Shown here piece after piece: positions 54,218 through 63,970 of a DNA stretch of 64,000 nucleotides (within the stretch, counting starts at the first letter, position 1; the number at the start of each line of letters is the position of its first letter). Origin of the DNA: Emticicia sp. C21 (GTDB taxonomy: Bacteria; Bacteroidota; Bacteroidia; Cytophagales; Spirosomataceae). Location: assembly GCF_003418935.1 (NCBI RefSeq), contig NZ_QVMT01000011.1, positions 153,438-217,437 on the forward strand, read 5' to 3'. Both the position numbers and the translations under genes were made by a program. The notes below the pieces were generated by a model, which was given only the letters and a program-made list of their open reading frames with translations, was not told the DNA's origin and searched no databases.

Positions 54218-55537
54218 CTATTTAACTGGTTTAATCAAATCAGTTGGGCGCACCTGATTGCTTAGCAACCAACCAAATAATTCCCAGCGTTTAGCCTCAT
54301 CGCTTGCCGTTCCTCCGTTTGATTCTATATAATTTTTTACAATATCTTGTCCGTAATTATAATTAATCACATAACTGCGGTATTTTTTGATAAAATTGAT
54401 GTCTTTGCTAGCCAATGTCTTTTCACGTAAACCATAATTAGTCAGCCATTTTGTTACCTCGCTTTCATTCATGGTATTATTAATAATGCCTCTGGCAACT
54501 TCATTGCGGGCATAGGCCAGTTTACCTTTCAGGGCTAAGGCCTGAAAATATAAATCAGTATTCGCACCATTTAATCCAGCTAAAGGTAATAGTACTTCTT
54601 TTACGAATTTATTCTTTTCAGTACCTGGAAACGCCACTTCAATACCATAATTGGCACTTCCTTCCGCAATTAATGATTGCGGGCTGAATAGGGGATATAA
54701 AGAAACTTCCGTCCAACCTTTATCATGGTACAAATTCTTCTCCAACAACATATTATACACATGATGCCCTGGGTAACCCTCATGGCAGGCTAAATCGATG
54801 GCGCGCTCAATGAAAATAGGCATATCAATGCTTATCTGAATCTTACTTTGATAATTTCCCTGATACCAGTTATAACCCGACCACGGCTTGCCTGTGACAT
54901 ATTCCAGCGTGAAGTTTTCGTTAGCAGGTAACTGGTAGTGTTCTAAAGTGCGTTTGCGGGCTTCGGCAATAGCAGTTTTAAAAACGGTATCAATCTTGGA
55001 TTTTGGAATAATAAACTGATTAGCTAATTTCTCGAATCGACTATTAATACTTCCCGAGCCAGGGAGCAAACTATCTAATTGTGCTACCAAAGCCTGATAA
55101 TGGCTTTCAGGATATGAAGGCGCTGCAACACCGAATAAATCTTTCGATTCCTCATCAAATGCCTGATACTTGCCCGTATAAATATTGATTCTTCGGCCAA
55201 ATGCTATTAGTTGGCCCGACATCCACTTAGCTCTTTTGGCTAAAGTATCGTTATTCTCGGTCTGATTGAATTCAATCAATTGTCCAATCAAACCATTTAC
55301 CGCTGCCAATATACTATCTTTGGGAAACTTGTCTTTTGGTTGAGTTTTGGGTTTCAGGGAATCAGGGCCATAATAGGCATCAACAAAATCGCTATCATAT
55401 TGCCCTATGGTCAGCCCCAATCGGATATATTTTTCAGCTAATTGATTGATTTTGGCTTGTGAAGCATCGGTTTGAGTGGAACTTTCTTTGCAGGCAATTG
55501 CGCAAAGAATAAGTAATGAGAAAATGACTTTTTTCAT
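54218..55537 (-). CDS. DUF885 family metallopeptidase-like lipoprotein
   Basis: 439 residues. Lipoprotein signal MKKVIFSLLILCAIAC, then a mostly helical body. HEGYPGHHVYNML carries an HExxxH-like zinc site, as DUF885 peptidases do, and the downstream Glu is likely in SLIAEGSANYGIEVA. Envelope-anchored peptidase or carboxypeptidase is the best guess. Minus strand, divergent from rimP. Confidence 0.88.
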   Translation of the reverse strand: MKKVIFSLLILCAIACKESSTQTDASQAKINQLAEKYIRLGLTIGQYDSDFVDAYYGPDSLKPKTQPKDKFPKDSILAAVNGLIGQLIEFNQTENNDTLAKRAKWMSGQLIAFGRRINIYTGKYQAFDEESKDLFGVAAPSYPESHYQALVAQLDSLLPGSGSINSRFEKLANQFIIPKSKIDTVFKTAIAEARKRTLEHYQLPANENFTLEYVTGKPWSGYNWYQGNYQSKIQISIDMPIFIERAIDLACHEGYPGHHVYNMLLEKNLYHDKGWTEVSLYPLFSPQSLIAEGSANYGIEVAFPGTEKNKFVKEVLLPLAGLNGANTDLYFQALALKGKLAYARNEVARGIINNTMNESEVTKWLTNYGLREKTLASKDINFIKKYRSYVINYNYGQDIVKNYIESNGGTASDEAKRWELFGWLLSNQVRPTDLIKPVK

Positions 55538-55671
55538 AATTATTAAAGCAGGGTATAGTAAGCAATGATATAAATGATATAATGGATAGCAAAGAAATCA
55601 AAAAATATTCAATATTTCAGTTTTCTATACCAAATCAGCATAGATATGCGTTTTAATATTGTGTGTAAAGA

Positions 55672-55684
55672 TTGCCTTAGGCAA
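55672..55684. promoter_or_regulatory. palindrome in the DUF885-rimP gap
   Basis: TTGCCTTAGGCAA is a 13-base palindrome about halfway between the divergent genes. The related TTTGCCTAAG occurs again at the rimP promoter (55773-55782). A shared site is possible. The remainder of 55538-55740 shows nothing else. Confidence 0.4.
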
Positions 55685-55745
55685 AGACAAAACTGATTGA
55701 GTAGGGATGTTGCAGTATGGAAATGTGTTTATTTCTTAATCAAAT

Positions 55746-55776
55746 TTGTAAAAAAGGAAAAATAGTCCTATCTTTG
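55746..55776 (+). promoter_or_regulatory. promoter of the rimP-nusA-infB operon
   Basis: TTG (55746-55748), 20-base spacer, TATCTTTG (55769-55776), a full match to the Bacteroidota consensus. Transcription should start near 55783, leaving about 90 bases of leader. Confidence 0.8.
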
Positions 55777-55789
55777 CCTAAGAATTGTG

Positions 55790-55818
55790 AAAAAGGAGGA
55801 GCGAAGCCCTCCTTTTTT
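55790..55818 (+). terminator. terminator-like hairpin in the rimP leader
   Basis: AAAAAGGAGG (55790-55799) pairs with CCTCCTTTTT (55808-55817), with an inner GC/GC pair, then more T. It lies directly after the expected transcription start and ahead of rimP, so it could act as an attenuator or a 5' stem. Confidence 0.65.
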
Positions 55819-55871
55819 CTTTGTATAGTAAGGAAACTCACCCTTTTGGAGAGTTACGGTACAGCGGAAAT

Positions 55872-56348
55872 ATGAATACAGATCAAAAACAAAAAATCGA
55901 AGAACTTTTACAGCCACTACTCGAAAACGATAAGTATTTCATAGCGGACGTTAAAGTATCCTTGTCAAGAGTAAACAGTAAAGTTACAGTCTTGTTAGAC
56001 TCTGATGAAGGGATTACTATCGACGAATGTACCGAAATTAGTCGTAAATTAGGCAAAGAATTAGATGAAATCATGCCTGATAAGTATACTTTAGAAGTTT
56101 CATCACCCGGTATAGATTTTCCTTTAAAAAGCGAAAGAATGTATCGGAAGAATATCGGACGGAATCTGAAAGTAATATTAAAAGATGGGAAAGAGGTCAA
56201 AGGTAAATTGGAGGGTCTTGCTAACCAGGAAATTACTTTGATTGAAGACAAAAAACGCACAGGTAAAGCAAAAAACGATCCCATCGAACCTATAAACATT
56301 TCACTTGAAAACATTAAAGAAGCACAAGTAATTATTTCGTTTAAATAA
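55872..56348 (+). CDS. rimP: ribosome maturation factor RimP
   Basis: Needed for 30S subunit maturation. 158 residues from the ATG at 55872; a TTG at 55821 would add 17 residues unlike the family. Signature region: VLLDSDEGITIDECTEISRK and LDEIMPDKYTLEVSSPGIDF, then PLKSERMYRKNIGRNLKV. First gene of the operon, 91 bases before nusA. Confidence 0.95.
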   Translation: MNTDQKQKIEELLQPLLENDKYFIADVKVSLSRVNSKVTVLLDSDEGITIDECTEISRKLGKELDEIMPDKYTLEVSSPGIDFPLKSERMYRKNIGRNLKVILKDGKEVKGKLEGLANQEITLIEDKKRTGKAKNDPIEPINISLENIKEAQVIISFK

Positions 56349-56365
56349 AAATATAATTAAGAAAT

Positions 56366-56430
56366 TTGATTTAATGAGTTTTGATGAATGAGGCGAATCA
56401 TTCACTAAATCAACAAAATCGCTAACTCAT
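56366..56430. repeat. intergenic inverted octamer-repeat element, copy 4 (degenerate)
   Basis: TTGATTTAATGAGTTTTGAT and GATGAATGA face TCATTCACTAAATCAACA and CGCTAACTCAT. The same words as in copies 1-3 but looser; lies in the rimP-nusA gap, ending 10 bases before the nusA start. Confidence 0.5.
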
Positions 56431-56439
56431 GAATAGAAT

Positions 56440-57684
56440 ATGCACAGCGGAGAGTTAATTGCATCGTTTTCAGAATTTGCCCGTGAAAAGAACATTGACC
56501 GTCCAACCATGATAAAGGTATTAGAGGACGTATTCCGGACAATGATTCGTAAAAAATTTGGTACAGACCACAACTTCGATGTTATCATAAATGCCGATAG
56601 CGGCGACTTGGAAATGTGGCGTACACGCGAAATCGTAGATGACAACTCTGAGGATATTTGGGACCCTGATAAGATTATGTTGTCAGAAGCTCAGAAGATT
56701 CAGCCTGACTTTGAAATTGGTGAAGAAGTAGCTGATGAAGTAAAATTAGAAGATTTTGGTCGTCGTGTTGTGCAAACTGCACGTCAGACCTTAATTCAGA
56801 AGATTAAAGATTTAGAGAAAGAGATGTTGTATGCCAAATATAAAGATTTGGTAGGAGAGTTAATAATTGTAGAAGTTTATCAGATTTTAGGTAAAGAATT
56901 AGTTTGTTTAGATGGCGAAAGCAATGAATTAGTGCTTCCAAAATCAGAACAGATTCCGAAAGACCGCCCAAGAAAAGGCACTAGCATCAAGGCGGTAGTT
57001 CATAAAGTTGAAATGAACAACGGAACACCGCGTATTACGTTATCACGTACATCACCAGTATTCCTGGAACGTTTATTTGAACAAGAAATTCCTGAAATCT
57101 TAGACGGACTTATCTCTGTACGTAAAATTGTACGTGAGCCGGGTGAAAGAGCTAAAGTGGCTGTTGAGTCGTATGACGACCGCATCGATCCGGTGGGCGC
57201 TTGTGTAGGTATGAAAGGTTCTCGTATTCACACCATTGTGCGTGAATTAGAGAATGAGAATATTGATGTTATCCAATGGACTGAAAACCTTAATTTATTG
57301 ATTTCGAGAGCGCTAAGCCCTGCAAAAATCAGTAGTATTCAGGTTGATAACGATAAGAAACGTGTAGCAGTTTATCTGAAACCAGATCAGGTGTCGTTAG
57401 CTATCGGTAAAGGTGGCATGAATATTAAACTAGCTGGGAAGTTAGTAAACATGGAGCTTGATGTATTCCGTGACCTTGAAGGAGAAGAAGAGGAGGAAGA
57501 TGTTGACTTATCAGAATTCTCTGACGAAATTGAGGACTGGATTCTTGATGAGTTCCGCAAGATTGGTCTCGACACTGCAAAGTCAGTATTAGCATTATCA
57601 GTTGAAGATATAGCTCGTCGAACCGAACTTGAAGAAGAAACCATTGCCGAAGTATTAGAAATTTTGAGTAAAGAATTTGAATAA
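56440..57684 (+). CDS. nusA: transcription termination/antitermination factor NusA
   Basis: 414 residues. N-terminal RNA-polymerase-binding domain (about 1-130), S1 domain, KH domains with RVAVESYDDRIDPVGACVG, SRIHTIVRELENENIDVIQW and KPDQVSLAIGKGGMNIKLA, then an acidic stretch (EGEEEEEDVDLSEFSDEIED) and a single C-terminal helix-hairpin part. No second AR repeat, as is usual outside Gammaproteobacteria. Central gene of the rimP-nusA-infB operon. Confidence 0.97.
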   Translation: MHSGELIASFSEFAREKNIDRPTMIKVLEDVFRTMIRKKFGTDHNFDVIINADSGDLEMWRTREIVDDNSEDIWDPDKIMLSEAQKIQPDFEIGEEVADEVKLEDFGRRVVQTARQTLIQKIKDLEKEMLYAKYKDLVGELIIVEVYQILGKELVCLDGESNELVLPKSEQIPKDRPRKGTSIKAVVHKVEMNNGTPRITLSRTSPVFLERLFEQEIPEILDGLISVRKIVREPGERAKVAVESYDDRIDPVGACVGMKGSRIHTIVRELENENIDVIQWTENLNLLISRALSPAKISSIQVDNDKKRVAVYLKPDQVSLAIGKGGMNIKLAGKLVNMELDVFRDLEGEEEEEDVDLSEFSDEIEDWILDEFRKIGLDTAKSVLALSVEDIARRTELEEETIAEVLEILSKEFE

Positions 57685-57800
57685 AGAAACTCAGGGAACA
57701 GGAGACGCTTAATTGGTGTTATCTATAATGGTGAAGGTTTTTTAATTCTTTCTGATAAATCCGGCAACTCAAAATAAACAACAGATTTTTAATTTACTTT

Positions 57801-60800
57801 ATGATAGAATCAAAAGAAATGCGAATAAGCCTTGCGGCGAAAAAACTAAACGTTGGTATTACTACCATCGTAGAGAAATTAGCGGGTAAGGGGCATCGTA
57901 TTGATAACAATCCAAACGCCAAACTCAATTTTGAGCAATTAAATATCTTATCAAAAGAATTTAATAGTTCTTCTTTGCTGGAGGAGAGTTCGGCTTCAAA
58001 ACCTGCTGAAGAACCAAAATCTACTTCATCAGGTGATATGGATATCCTTTATTTTAGAGATCAACCAAAAGTCGAAGAGAAAAAAGTAGAGAAAACTCCT
58101 GAACAACCGGTGGAGGTAATCCGTGCAGAGCAAAAGCTGCAAGGCCCGACCGTTTTAGGGAAAATAGATTTAGATAGGAAACCCTCTACACCATCGACAC
58201 CAATAACACCGGAGCCTCCTAAAACCGAACCTATAGTTGCTGAAAAAGCTAAGGTTGAAGAATCTCCGAAACCTGTAGCTGAACCTGTTAAAACAGTAGT
58301 AGAACCACCTAAGGTTGAAGAGAAAGTAGAACCAAAGGTAGAAAAAGCAGTTGAAGAGGTAAAACCCCCCGTTTTGGAAACTCAGAAAGAAGCTCCTAAA
58401 GTAACAGTAGAGCCTCAAAAACCTGCTGAAACACCGAAAACTCCGTTCCAACAGAACAGAGATAACCAAGGTAATAGGGATTATCCTCAAAACAGGGATA
58501 ATCAAGGCAACAGAGATAATTATCAGAATCGGGATAATCGTCCGAATCGTGATAATAATCAACAAAATAGAGATTTTTCTCAGAACAGAGATAGAAATAA
58601 CCAGGGCCAAGGCAATAGAGATTTTAATAATAGAGATAATAGGGACCAGAACAGAAACAGTAACTGGAATAACCCGAATAGACCTAATACTAATCCGAAT
58701 AACCCGAACCAAGGCCAGAGTAACAGAGATTTTGCCAATAGAGATAATAGGGGTGGAGACCAGAACAGACCACCAAGACCTCCTCAACAGGGGCAACAAG
58801 GTCAGAGCGGCTATCAGAACACCAAACCTACTTATGAGCAAAGACCTCAGAGTCCGGCATTTAAGAAGCCTACACCACCGCCAGTAGAGGAGCAAGAAGA
58901 CGATGAACCTGAATTAATTCAGGCAAGAGGTGAAAAACTGCAGGGCTTGAAAGTATTAGGTAAAATTGAACTACCAGTTGAGAAAAAAGGTAGCTCAAGC
59001 TCTAGCGCCGAAGATGCTAAACGTAAGCGTAAACGCAAACGTGTGAAGAGAGCTGAAAAGGTAAATAGCAATGAAGGCGGTGCAGTTAAACCTAAAAATC
59101 CTGCAACAACAGGAGGTGGTACAGCAAATGCTAACAAAAAACCAGATCCGAAGAAGAAGAAAGAGCGTCGTGAAGAGGTATCTCAAACTGAGGTAAAAGA
59201 GCAGATTAAGCAAACGATGGCTCGTATGCAGACCAAAGGGCCTGACTTCGGAGCGAAATATCGTAAGGATAAACGTAAGATGCGTGCGGATCAGGAGGAA
59301 CAACGTGTTTTACAAGAGCAAGAGGACAGCAACATACTGAAAGTAACAGAGTTTATCTCTGCCGCTGAATTAGCGTCAATGATGGATGTATCAGTTACTC
59401 AGGTAATCTCTGCGGCTATGAAAATGGGTATGTTTATATCTATTAATCAGCGCCTTGATGCTGAGGTAATTCAGATGATTGCCCTTGATTTTGAATATGA
59501 TGTCCAGTTTATCTCGGCCGAAGACGAAGTTCAGACTGATACTGTAGATAAAGACGCAGATGTTGAAGATATAGACCCAAGAGCACCGATTGTCACCATC
59601 ATGGGACACGTTGACCACGGTAAAACCTCATTACTCGATTACATTCGTCGTGCACGTGTAGCAGCCGGTGAGGCAGGGGGTATTACCCAACACATTGGTG
59701 CCTACTCGGTAGAGATGAAAGAAGGACCGAATAAAGGTAAAAAGATTACTTTCCTTGATACTCCGGGTCACGAAGCCTTTACGGCCATGCGTGCCAGAGG
59801 TGCAAAGGTCACAGACGTAGTAATTGTTGTAGTAGCGGCTGACGACAGTGTGATGCCACAGACCCGTGAGGCAATTAATCACGCGCAAAATGCTGGAGTA
59901 CCAATTGTATTTGCTATCAACAAAATTGATAAACCTGGTGCAAACCCAGCTAAAATACGTGAAGATTTATCGAAAGAGAATATTCTGGTTGAAAGCTGGG
60001 GTGGTAAATATCAGGAACAGGAAGTATCTGCTAAACAAGGTATCGGTATCGCTGAGTTGCTTGACAAAGTTTTACTTGAAGCCGAATTGCTTGAATTAAA
60101 ATCCAACTCTGACCGGTCGGCGGTAGGTACAGTAATTGAAGCATCTTTAGATAAAGGTCGTGGATATGTGGCTACTATACTGGTACAAAACGGTACACTC
60201 AAAGTCGGAGATATTATTCTTGCAGGGCCATACTTTGGTCGTGTAAGAGCAATGATCGATGATTTAGGTAATAGAATCAAAGAGGCTGGACCATCAACGC
60301 CTGTTCAGATTTTAGGTTTACCTGGTGCACCTCAAGCAGGTGATAAGTTCAACATTATGGAGACTGAACGTGAGGCACGTGAAATTGCGAACAAACGTGA
60401 GCAGATTATCCGTGAGCAAAGTTTAAGAGCCAGAAAACATATCACATTGGAAGAAATTGGCCGTCGTAAAGCTATCGGTACTTTCCACCAGTTAAACGTA
60501 ATTGTGAAAGGTGACGTGGATGGTTCAGTAGAGGCCTTGTCTGACTCATTATTGAAACTATCAACTGATGAAGTACAAGTGAGCATCATTCACAAAGGTG
60601 TTGGACAAATCTCTGAATCTGATGTGAACCTTGCCTCAACTGCCGATGCCATTATTATCGGCTTCCAGGTTCGTCCTTCAAACAGTGCGAGAAGAATAGC
60701 TGACCAGGAAGAAATTGAAATCAGATTGTATTCTATCATCTATGATGCTATCAACGAAATCAGAGATGCAATGGAAGGCTTACTGGCACCGAAAGAGGAA

Positions 60801-61097
60801 GAAACAGTTGTTGGAACAATCGAGGTAAGAGAAGTATTCAAAATCAGCAAGGTAGGATCTATTGCCGGATGTTATGTTACAGATGGTAGCTTCAAACGTA
60901 ATAACAAAGTACGTGTAATCAGAGAAGGTATCGTTATTCATGAGGGAGAAATTTCTGCATTAAAACGCTTCAAAGATGATGTGAATGAAGTAAGAACTAA
61001 TTTTGAGTGTGGTTTGAGTATCAAAGGTTTCAATGACATTGAGGTAGGCGATACTATCGAAAGTTATGAAATTAAAGAAGTAAAACGTACACTTTAA
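57801..61097 (+). CDS. infB: translation initiation factor IF-2, with long repetitive N-terminal region
   Basis: GTPase that places initiator tRNA. 1098 residues, long. An N-terminal IF2N domain (about 5-55), a Pro/Glu/Lys-rich stretch (60-210), an Asn/Arg/Asp/Gln-rich repeat region (about 213-345) with 13 NRD triplets, a second basic linker, then the G domain with G1 GHVDHGKT (602-609), DTPGHEAF and NKIDKPG, followed by domains II-IV. Terminator directly after the stop. Confidence 0.97.
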   Translation: MIESKEMRISLAAKKLNVGITTIVEKLAGKGHRIDNNPNAKLNFEQLNILSKEFNSSSLLEESSASKPAEEPKSTSSGDMDILYFRDQPKVEEKKVEKTPEQPVEVIRAEQKLQGPTVLGKIDLDRKPSTPSTPITPEPPKTEPIVAEKAKVEESPKPVAEPVKTVVEPPKVEEKVEPKVEKAVEEVKPPVLETQKEAPKVTVEPQKPAETPKTPFQQNRDNQGNRDYPQNRDNQGNRDNYQNRDNRPNRDNNQQNRDFSQNRDRNNQGQGNRDFNNRDNRDQNRNSNWNNPNRPNTNPNNPNQGQSNRDFANRDNRGGDQNRPPRPPQQGQQGQSGYQNTKPTYEQRPQSPAFKKPTPPPVEEQEDDEPELIQARGEKLQGLKVLGKIELPVEKKGSSSSSAEDAKRKRKRKRVKRAEKVNSNEGGAVKPKNPATTGGGTANANKKPDPKKKKERREEVSQTEVKEQIKQTMARMQTKGPDFGAKYRKDKRKMRADQEEQRVLQEQEDSNILKVTEFISAAELASMMDVSVTQVISAAMKMGMFISINQRLDAEVIQMIALDFEYDVQFISAEDEVQTDTVDKDADVEDIDPRAPIVTIMGHVDHGKTSLLDYIRRARVAAGEAGGITQHIGAYSVEMKEGPNKGKKITFLDTPGHEAFTAMRARGAKVTDVVIVVVAADDSVMPQTREAINHAQNAGVPIVFAINKIDKPGANPAKIREDLSKENILVESWGGKYQEQEVSAKQGIGIAELLDKVLLEAELLELKSNSDRSAVGTVIEASLDKGRGYVATILVQNGTLKVGDIILAGPYFGRVRAMIDDLGNRIKEAGPSTPVQILGLPGAPQAGDKFNIMETEREAREIANKREQIIREQSLRARKHITLEEIGRRKAIGTFHQLNVIVKGDVDGSVEALSDSLLKLSTDEVQVSIIHKGVGQISESDVNLASTADAIIIGFQVRPSNSARRIADQEEIEIRLYSIIYDAINEIRDAMEGLLAPKEEETVVGTIEVREVFKISKVGSIAGCYVTDGSFKRNNKVRVIREGIVIHEGEISALKRFKDDVNEVRTNFECGLSIKGFNDIEVGDTIESYEIKEVKRTL

Positions 61098-61116
61098 GAT
61101 TAGTAATCATAAAATC

Positions 61117-61146
61117 AAAAGGCTTCCCCAAATGGGAGGCCTTTTG
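61117..61146 (+). terminator. terminator of the rimP-nusA-infB operon
   Basis: AAAAGGC..TCCC (61117-61128) pairs with GGGA..GCCTTTT (61134-61145) with one mismatch. Confidence 0.85.
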
Positions 61147-61167
61147 TGTTTCTGCTTTGTTAGAGTC

Positions 61168-61560
61168 TTAAACACCTTGGATGGTCTCAACTAACATCGC
61201 ATTAGCTTTTTTATTATAATAAGTGCAAGTCATATTGATTAGGTCAGATACCCATTTTTCTACACCTGTTTCTGCTGCTTGTGTGCAGAAAGTAGGGTAA
61301 TCAGATTGGCCTTGCTGATGTTGTTTCAAATAATTCTGAAATTCAGACATTTTACTTTCTTCAGCGATTGTCTTGACAGGGTATTTTGACTCAGAAGTAA
61401 GCGTGTATTTATCCTTACCAATAAATTGGGAATGCCCATCATTTACATAAGTTGTATACTTTAAAATTCCTAATTGCGATAGTTCCTGAATATAATTCGG
61501 GAAATCAGCTCCACTTTTTACTTTCGCATGTGCTTCTTTGATTTGATTGAGTGTAAACAT
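61168..61560 (-). CDS. DUF1398 family protein
   Basis: 130 residues resembling DUF1398 (E. coli YbcV family), of unknown role. Recognisable pieces: FTLNQIKEAHAKVKSGADFP, ELSQLGILKYTTYVNDGHSQ and the C-terminal AAETGVEKWVSDLINMTCTY. Converges on infB; the shared hairpin lies between them. Confidence 0.82.
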   Translation of the reverse strand: MFTLNQIKEAHAKVKSGADFPNYIQELSQLGILKYTTYVNDGHSQFIGKDKYTLTSESKYPVKTIAEESKMSEFQNYLKQHQQGQSDYPTFCTQAAETGVEKWVSDLINMTCTYYNKKANAMLVETIQGV

Positions 61561-61639
61561 TTTCTGATGGTTTTAAATTTCAACAAAGGTCGATATTATC
61601 CCTCCGTTGGAATTGTAAAAAAACGTTTACTTCCACCCC

Positions 61640-62677
61640 TTAATAAAATTTAGGCGGAGGATTCAAAGTCAGATTCTGACGTTGATGCCAATACGGATAA
61701 ATAGGGGGTACCTCACTTGCTTTATCTAATCTTTTTACCTGTTCAGTTGTCAGGTTCCAGCCTATAGCTTCAAAGTTTTCTTTCAATTGTTTTTCATTTC
61801 TGGCACCGATAATAATACTTGAAACGGTTGGTCTTTGCACTAACCAGTTGATCGCAACTTGTGCAATGGTTTTTCCGGTTTCTGCTGCAATTTCTTCTAG
61901 GACGTCAACCACATTATAAAGAAGTTCATCATCTACCACCGCTGATGGAACAGGACTTCCTCCCTGTGCTGTACGAGTATCGGTAGGCTTAGGATGATTA
62001 CGTTTATATTTACCGCCTAATAAACCTGCTGCCAAAGGAGACCATACTATAGCACCAACCTTCTGGTCAATTCCTAATGGCATCAACTCCCACTCATAAT
62101 CGCGGTTAGTCAAGGCATAATATACCTGATGTGCTACATAACGATTCCACCCATATTTTTCTGAAATAGCTAAAGATTTCATCAAATGCCAGCCTGAAAA
62201 GTTAGAAGCTGCCAGGTATCTGATTTTACCACATTGTACTAAATCATCAAGTGTACGAAGTGTTTCCTCAACAGGTGTCACACCATCAAAACCGTGCATA
62301 TGGAAAATATCAATATAATCGGTATTCAGTCGCTTCAAGCTGCCTTCAACTTGTTTCAATAAATGAAAACGAGAAGACCCCTGATTGTTTGGCCCTTTAC
62401 CAAAAGTAAAAGTAGCTTTGGTAGAAATCAATAGCTGGTCTCTTTTTCCGGCGATGGCCTTGCCCAATATTTCTTCCGATAATCCCTGTGAATATACATC
62501 TGCCGTGTCAAATAAATTAATACCTGCTTCAAGGCATAAATCAACCAGGCGGGTTGCTTCTTCTACCTGTGTGCTTCCCCAGGCCTTGAAGAATTCACCG
62601 CTACCACCAAAAGTGGCAGTACCGAAACTTAAAACTGAAACATTTAAACCAGATGCTCCTAATTGTCTGTATTCCAT
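61640..62677 (-). CDS. aldo/keto reductase
   Basis: 345 residues, (beta/alpha)8 NADPH-dependent oxidoreductase of the voltage-channel beta/YajO-like branch. Catalytic Asp/Tyr in NLFDTADVYSQG, Lys in LLISTKATF and His in DIFHMHGFDG are present, plus the cofactor stretch PTVSSIIIGARNEKQLKENF. The natural substrate is unknown. Preceded by the octamer repeat. Confidence 0.93.
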   Translation of the reverse strand: MEYRQLGASGLNVSVLSFGTATFGGSGEFFKAWGSTQVEEATRLVDLCLEAGINLFDTADVYSQGLSEEILGKAIAGKRDQLLISTKATFTFGKGPNNQGSSRFHLLKQVEGSLKRLNTDYIDIFHMHGFDGVTPVEETLRTLDDLVQCGKIRYLAASNFSGWHLMKSLAISEKYGWNRYVAHQVYYALTNRDYEWELMPLGIDQKVGAIVWSPLAAGLLGGKYKRNHPKPTDTRTAQGGSPVPSAVVDDELLYNVVDVLEEIAAETGKTIAQVAINWLVQRPTVSSIIIGARNEKQLKENFEAIGWNLTTEQVKRLDKASEVPPIYPYWHQRQNLTLNPPPKFY

Positions 62678-62681
62678 TTTT

Positions 62682-62800
62682 ATTTAGTGATTTAGTGAAT
62701 GTGTGATTGAGTGATTATTTTATCAGAGAGGACTTAAGGAGCAAAAGTGATTGCTTGAATGAAGTATTATAATTTAATCACTCATTCACTCAATAAATTA
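62682..62800. repeat. intergenic inverted octamer-repeat element, copy 5
   Basis: ATTTAGTGATTTAGTGAATG and GTGATTGAGTGATTATTT (62682-62720) face the inverse AATTTAATCACTCATTCACT plus CAATAAATTA (62771-62800). It fills the whole gap between the map stop and the aldo/keto reductase start. Confidence 0.75.
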
Positions 62801-63562
62801 CTACCATATTCCATTCATTTCCGTGAGAATGATGGGTTTATCAGCTGTTACTACAATGGTATGCTCATGTTGAGCTACATAGCCGCCTTTATTGCCTAAT
62901 AGTGTCCAGCCATCGCTTTGAGTATCCGCCATCGTTGAATGGGTTGAAATAAAGGTTTCCACTGCAACTACAGAGTTCTTTCTGAATCTTGTTGTATTAT
63001 ATCTGTCATAGTAATTGGCAATTTCTTGTGGCTCTTCATGCAGACTTCTACCTACACCATGTCCCGTAAGATTTCTGATGACCTTATAGCCGGATTTCTT
63101 TGCCTCGGTTTCAATGAGTTTACCAATATCTGCTATTTTAACTCCACCCTTTATCTGGTCGATAGCTTTTTTCAATATGCGTTTAGAAGCTTGAACTAAT
63201 TCCTGATGCTGATAAATATCTTCATCTAAAACAAACGAACCACCATTATCAGCCCAGTAACCATTCAACTCAGCCGAAACATCAATATTAATCAAATCTC
63301 CTGATTGTAAGACAGTTTTATGTGAAGGAATACCATGAGCTACTTCATTATTGACACTGATACAGGTGGTGCCCGGAAAACCATAAGTAAGAGAGGGTGC
63401 CGGTTTAGCCCCTAAATTATCTAATATTTTAGCACCATAATCGTCCAGTTCTTTAGTGGTCATGCCAGGTTTAACATAATTACGCATTTCTTTTAAAGTA
63501 AGGGCTACAGCTTCACTCACTTTTTTCATACCTTCTAACTCTGATTCTTTAGTAATCGACAT
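62801..63562 (-). CDS. map: type I methionine aminopeptidase
   Basis: Removes the initiator methionine. 253 residues. Metal ligands D94 (INIDVSAE), D105 (GYWADNGGSF), H168 (GHGVGRSLH), E202 (VAVETFIS) and E233 (AQHEHTIVV) are intact, as is H76. The usual secY-map-infA neighbourhood is absent, so this may be a second, stand-alone map gene. Confidence 0.94.
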   Translation of the reverse strand: MSITKESELEGMKKVSEAVALTLKEMRNYVKPGMTTKELDDYGAKILDNLGAKPAPSLTYGFPGTTCISVNNEVAHGIPSHKTVLQSGDLINIDVSAELNGYWADNGGSFVLDEDIYQHQELVQASKRILKKAIDQIKGGVKIADIGKLIETEAKKSGYKVIRNLTGHGVGRSLHEEPQEIANYYDRYNTTRFRKNSVVAVETFISTHSTMADTQSDGWTLLGNKGGYVAQHEHTIVVTADKPIILTEMNGIW

Positions 63563-63970
63563 AGTTTTTAGTTTATGCTTTTTATGGCAACAAATGGATG
63601 AACTATATGATTCACAGAAAAATTGAATGTTTGAATATTTTGAATGAGATATTGCTGAGGAGGTGAAAAAGATAGCATTTGTTTTATATAAACCTATTGA
63701 CGATTCTAGATGTATTATTACTTTAAAACTACAGATTTAAAGACAAAAGAGAAAAAATAGCAACATAAATTGGACCAAATCCAAATTATCAGAAAGGTTA
63801 AAAATAATTTAAATAAAGTAAAACATTCAAATTGAACAAAATGTTATAAGGCCGATTGAATAACACTCACCTAATAATGAAGTTGTCTAAAGTTAATTAG
63901 GTAGAAATAAATAAGGTTGACAAGTGTTAAGTTTGTAATCACGACAAAACAATCAAAACACGAATCAACC
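63563..63970. promoter_or_regulatory. AT-rich intergenic region with a -7-like element
   Basis: About 400 bases with no gene. TAAGTTTG at 63928-63935 matches the Bacteroidota -7 pattern and lies 36 bases before the ATG at 63971; no good -33 was found. Confidence 0.45.

Noticed and set aside
58170..58895. 241-residue minus-strand ORF inside infB
   Set aside because: Shadow of the Asn/Arg-rich repeats in IF-2; its Leu/Ile/Arg-rich reading is a by-product of codon use.
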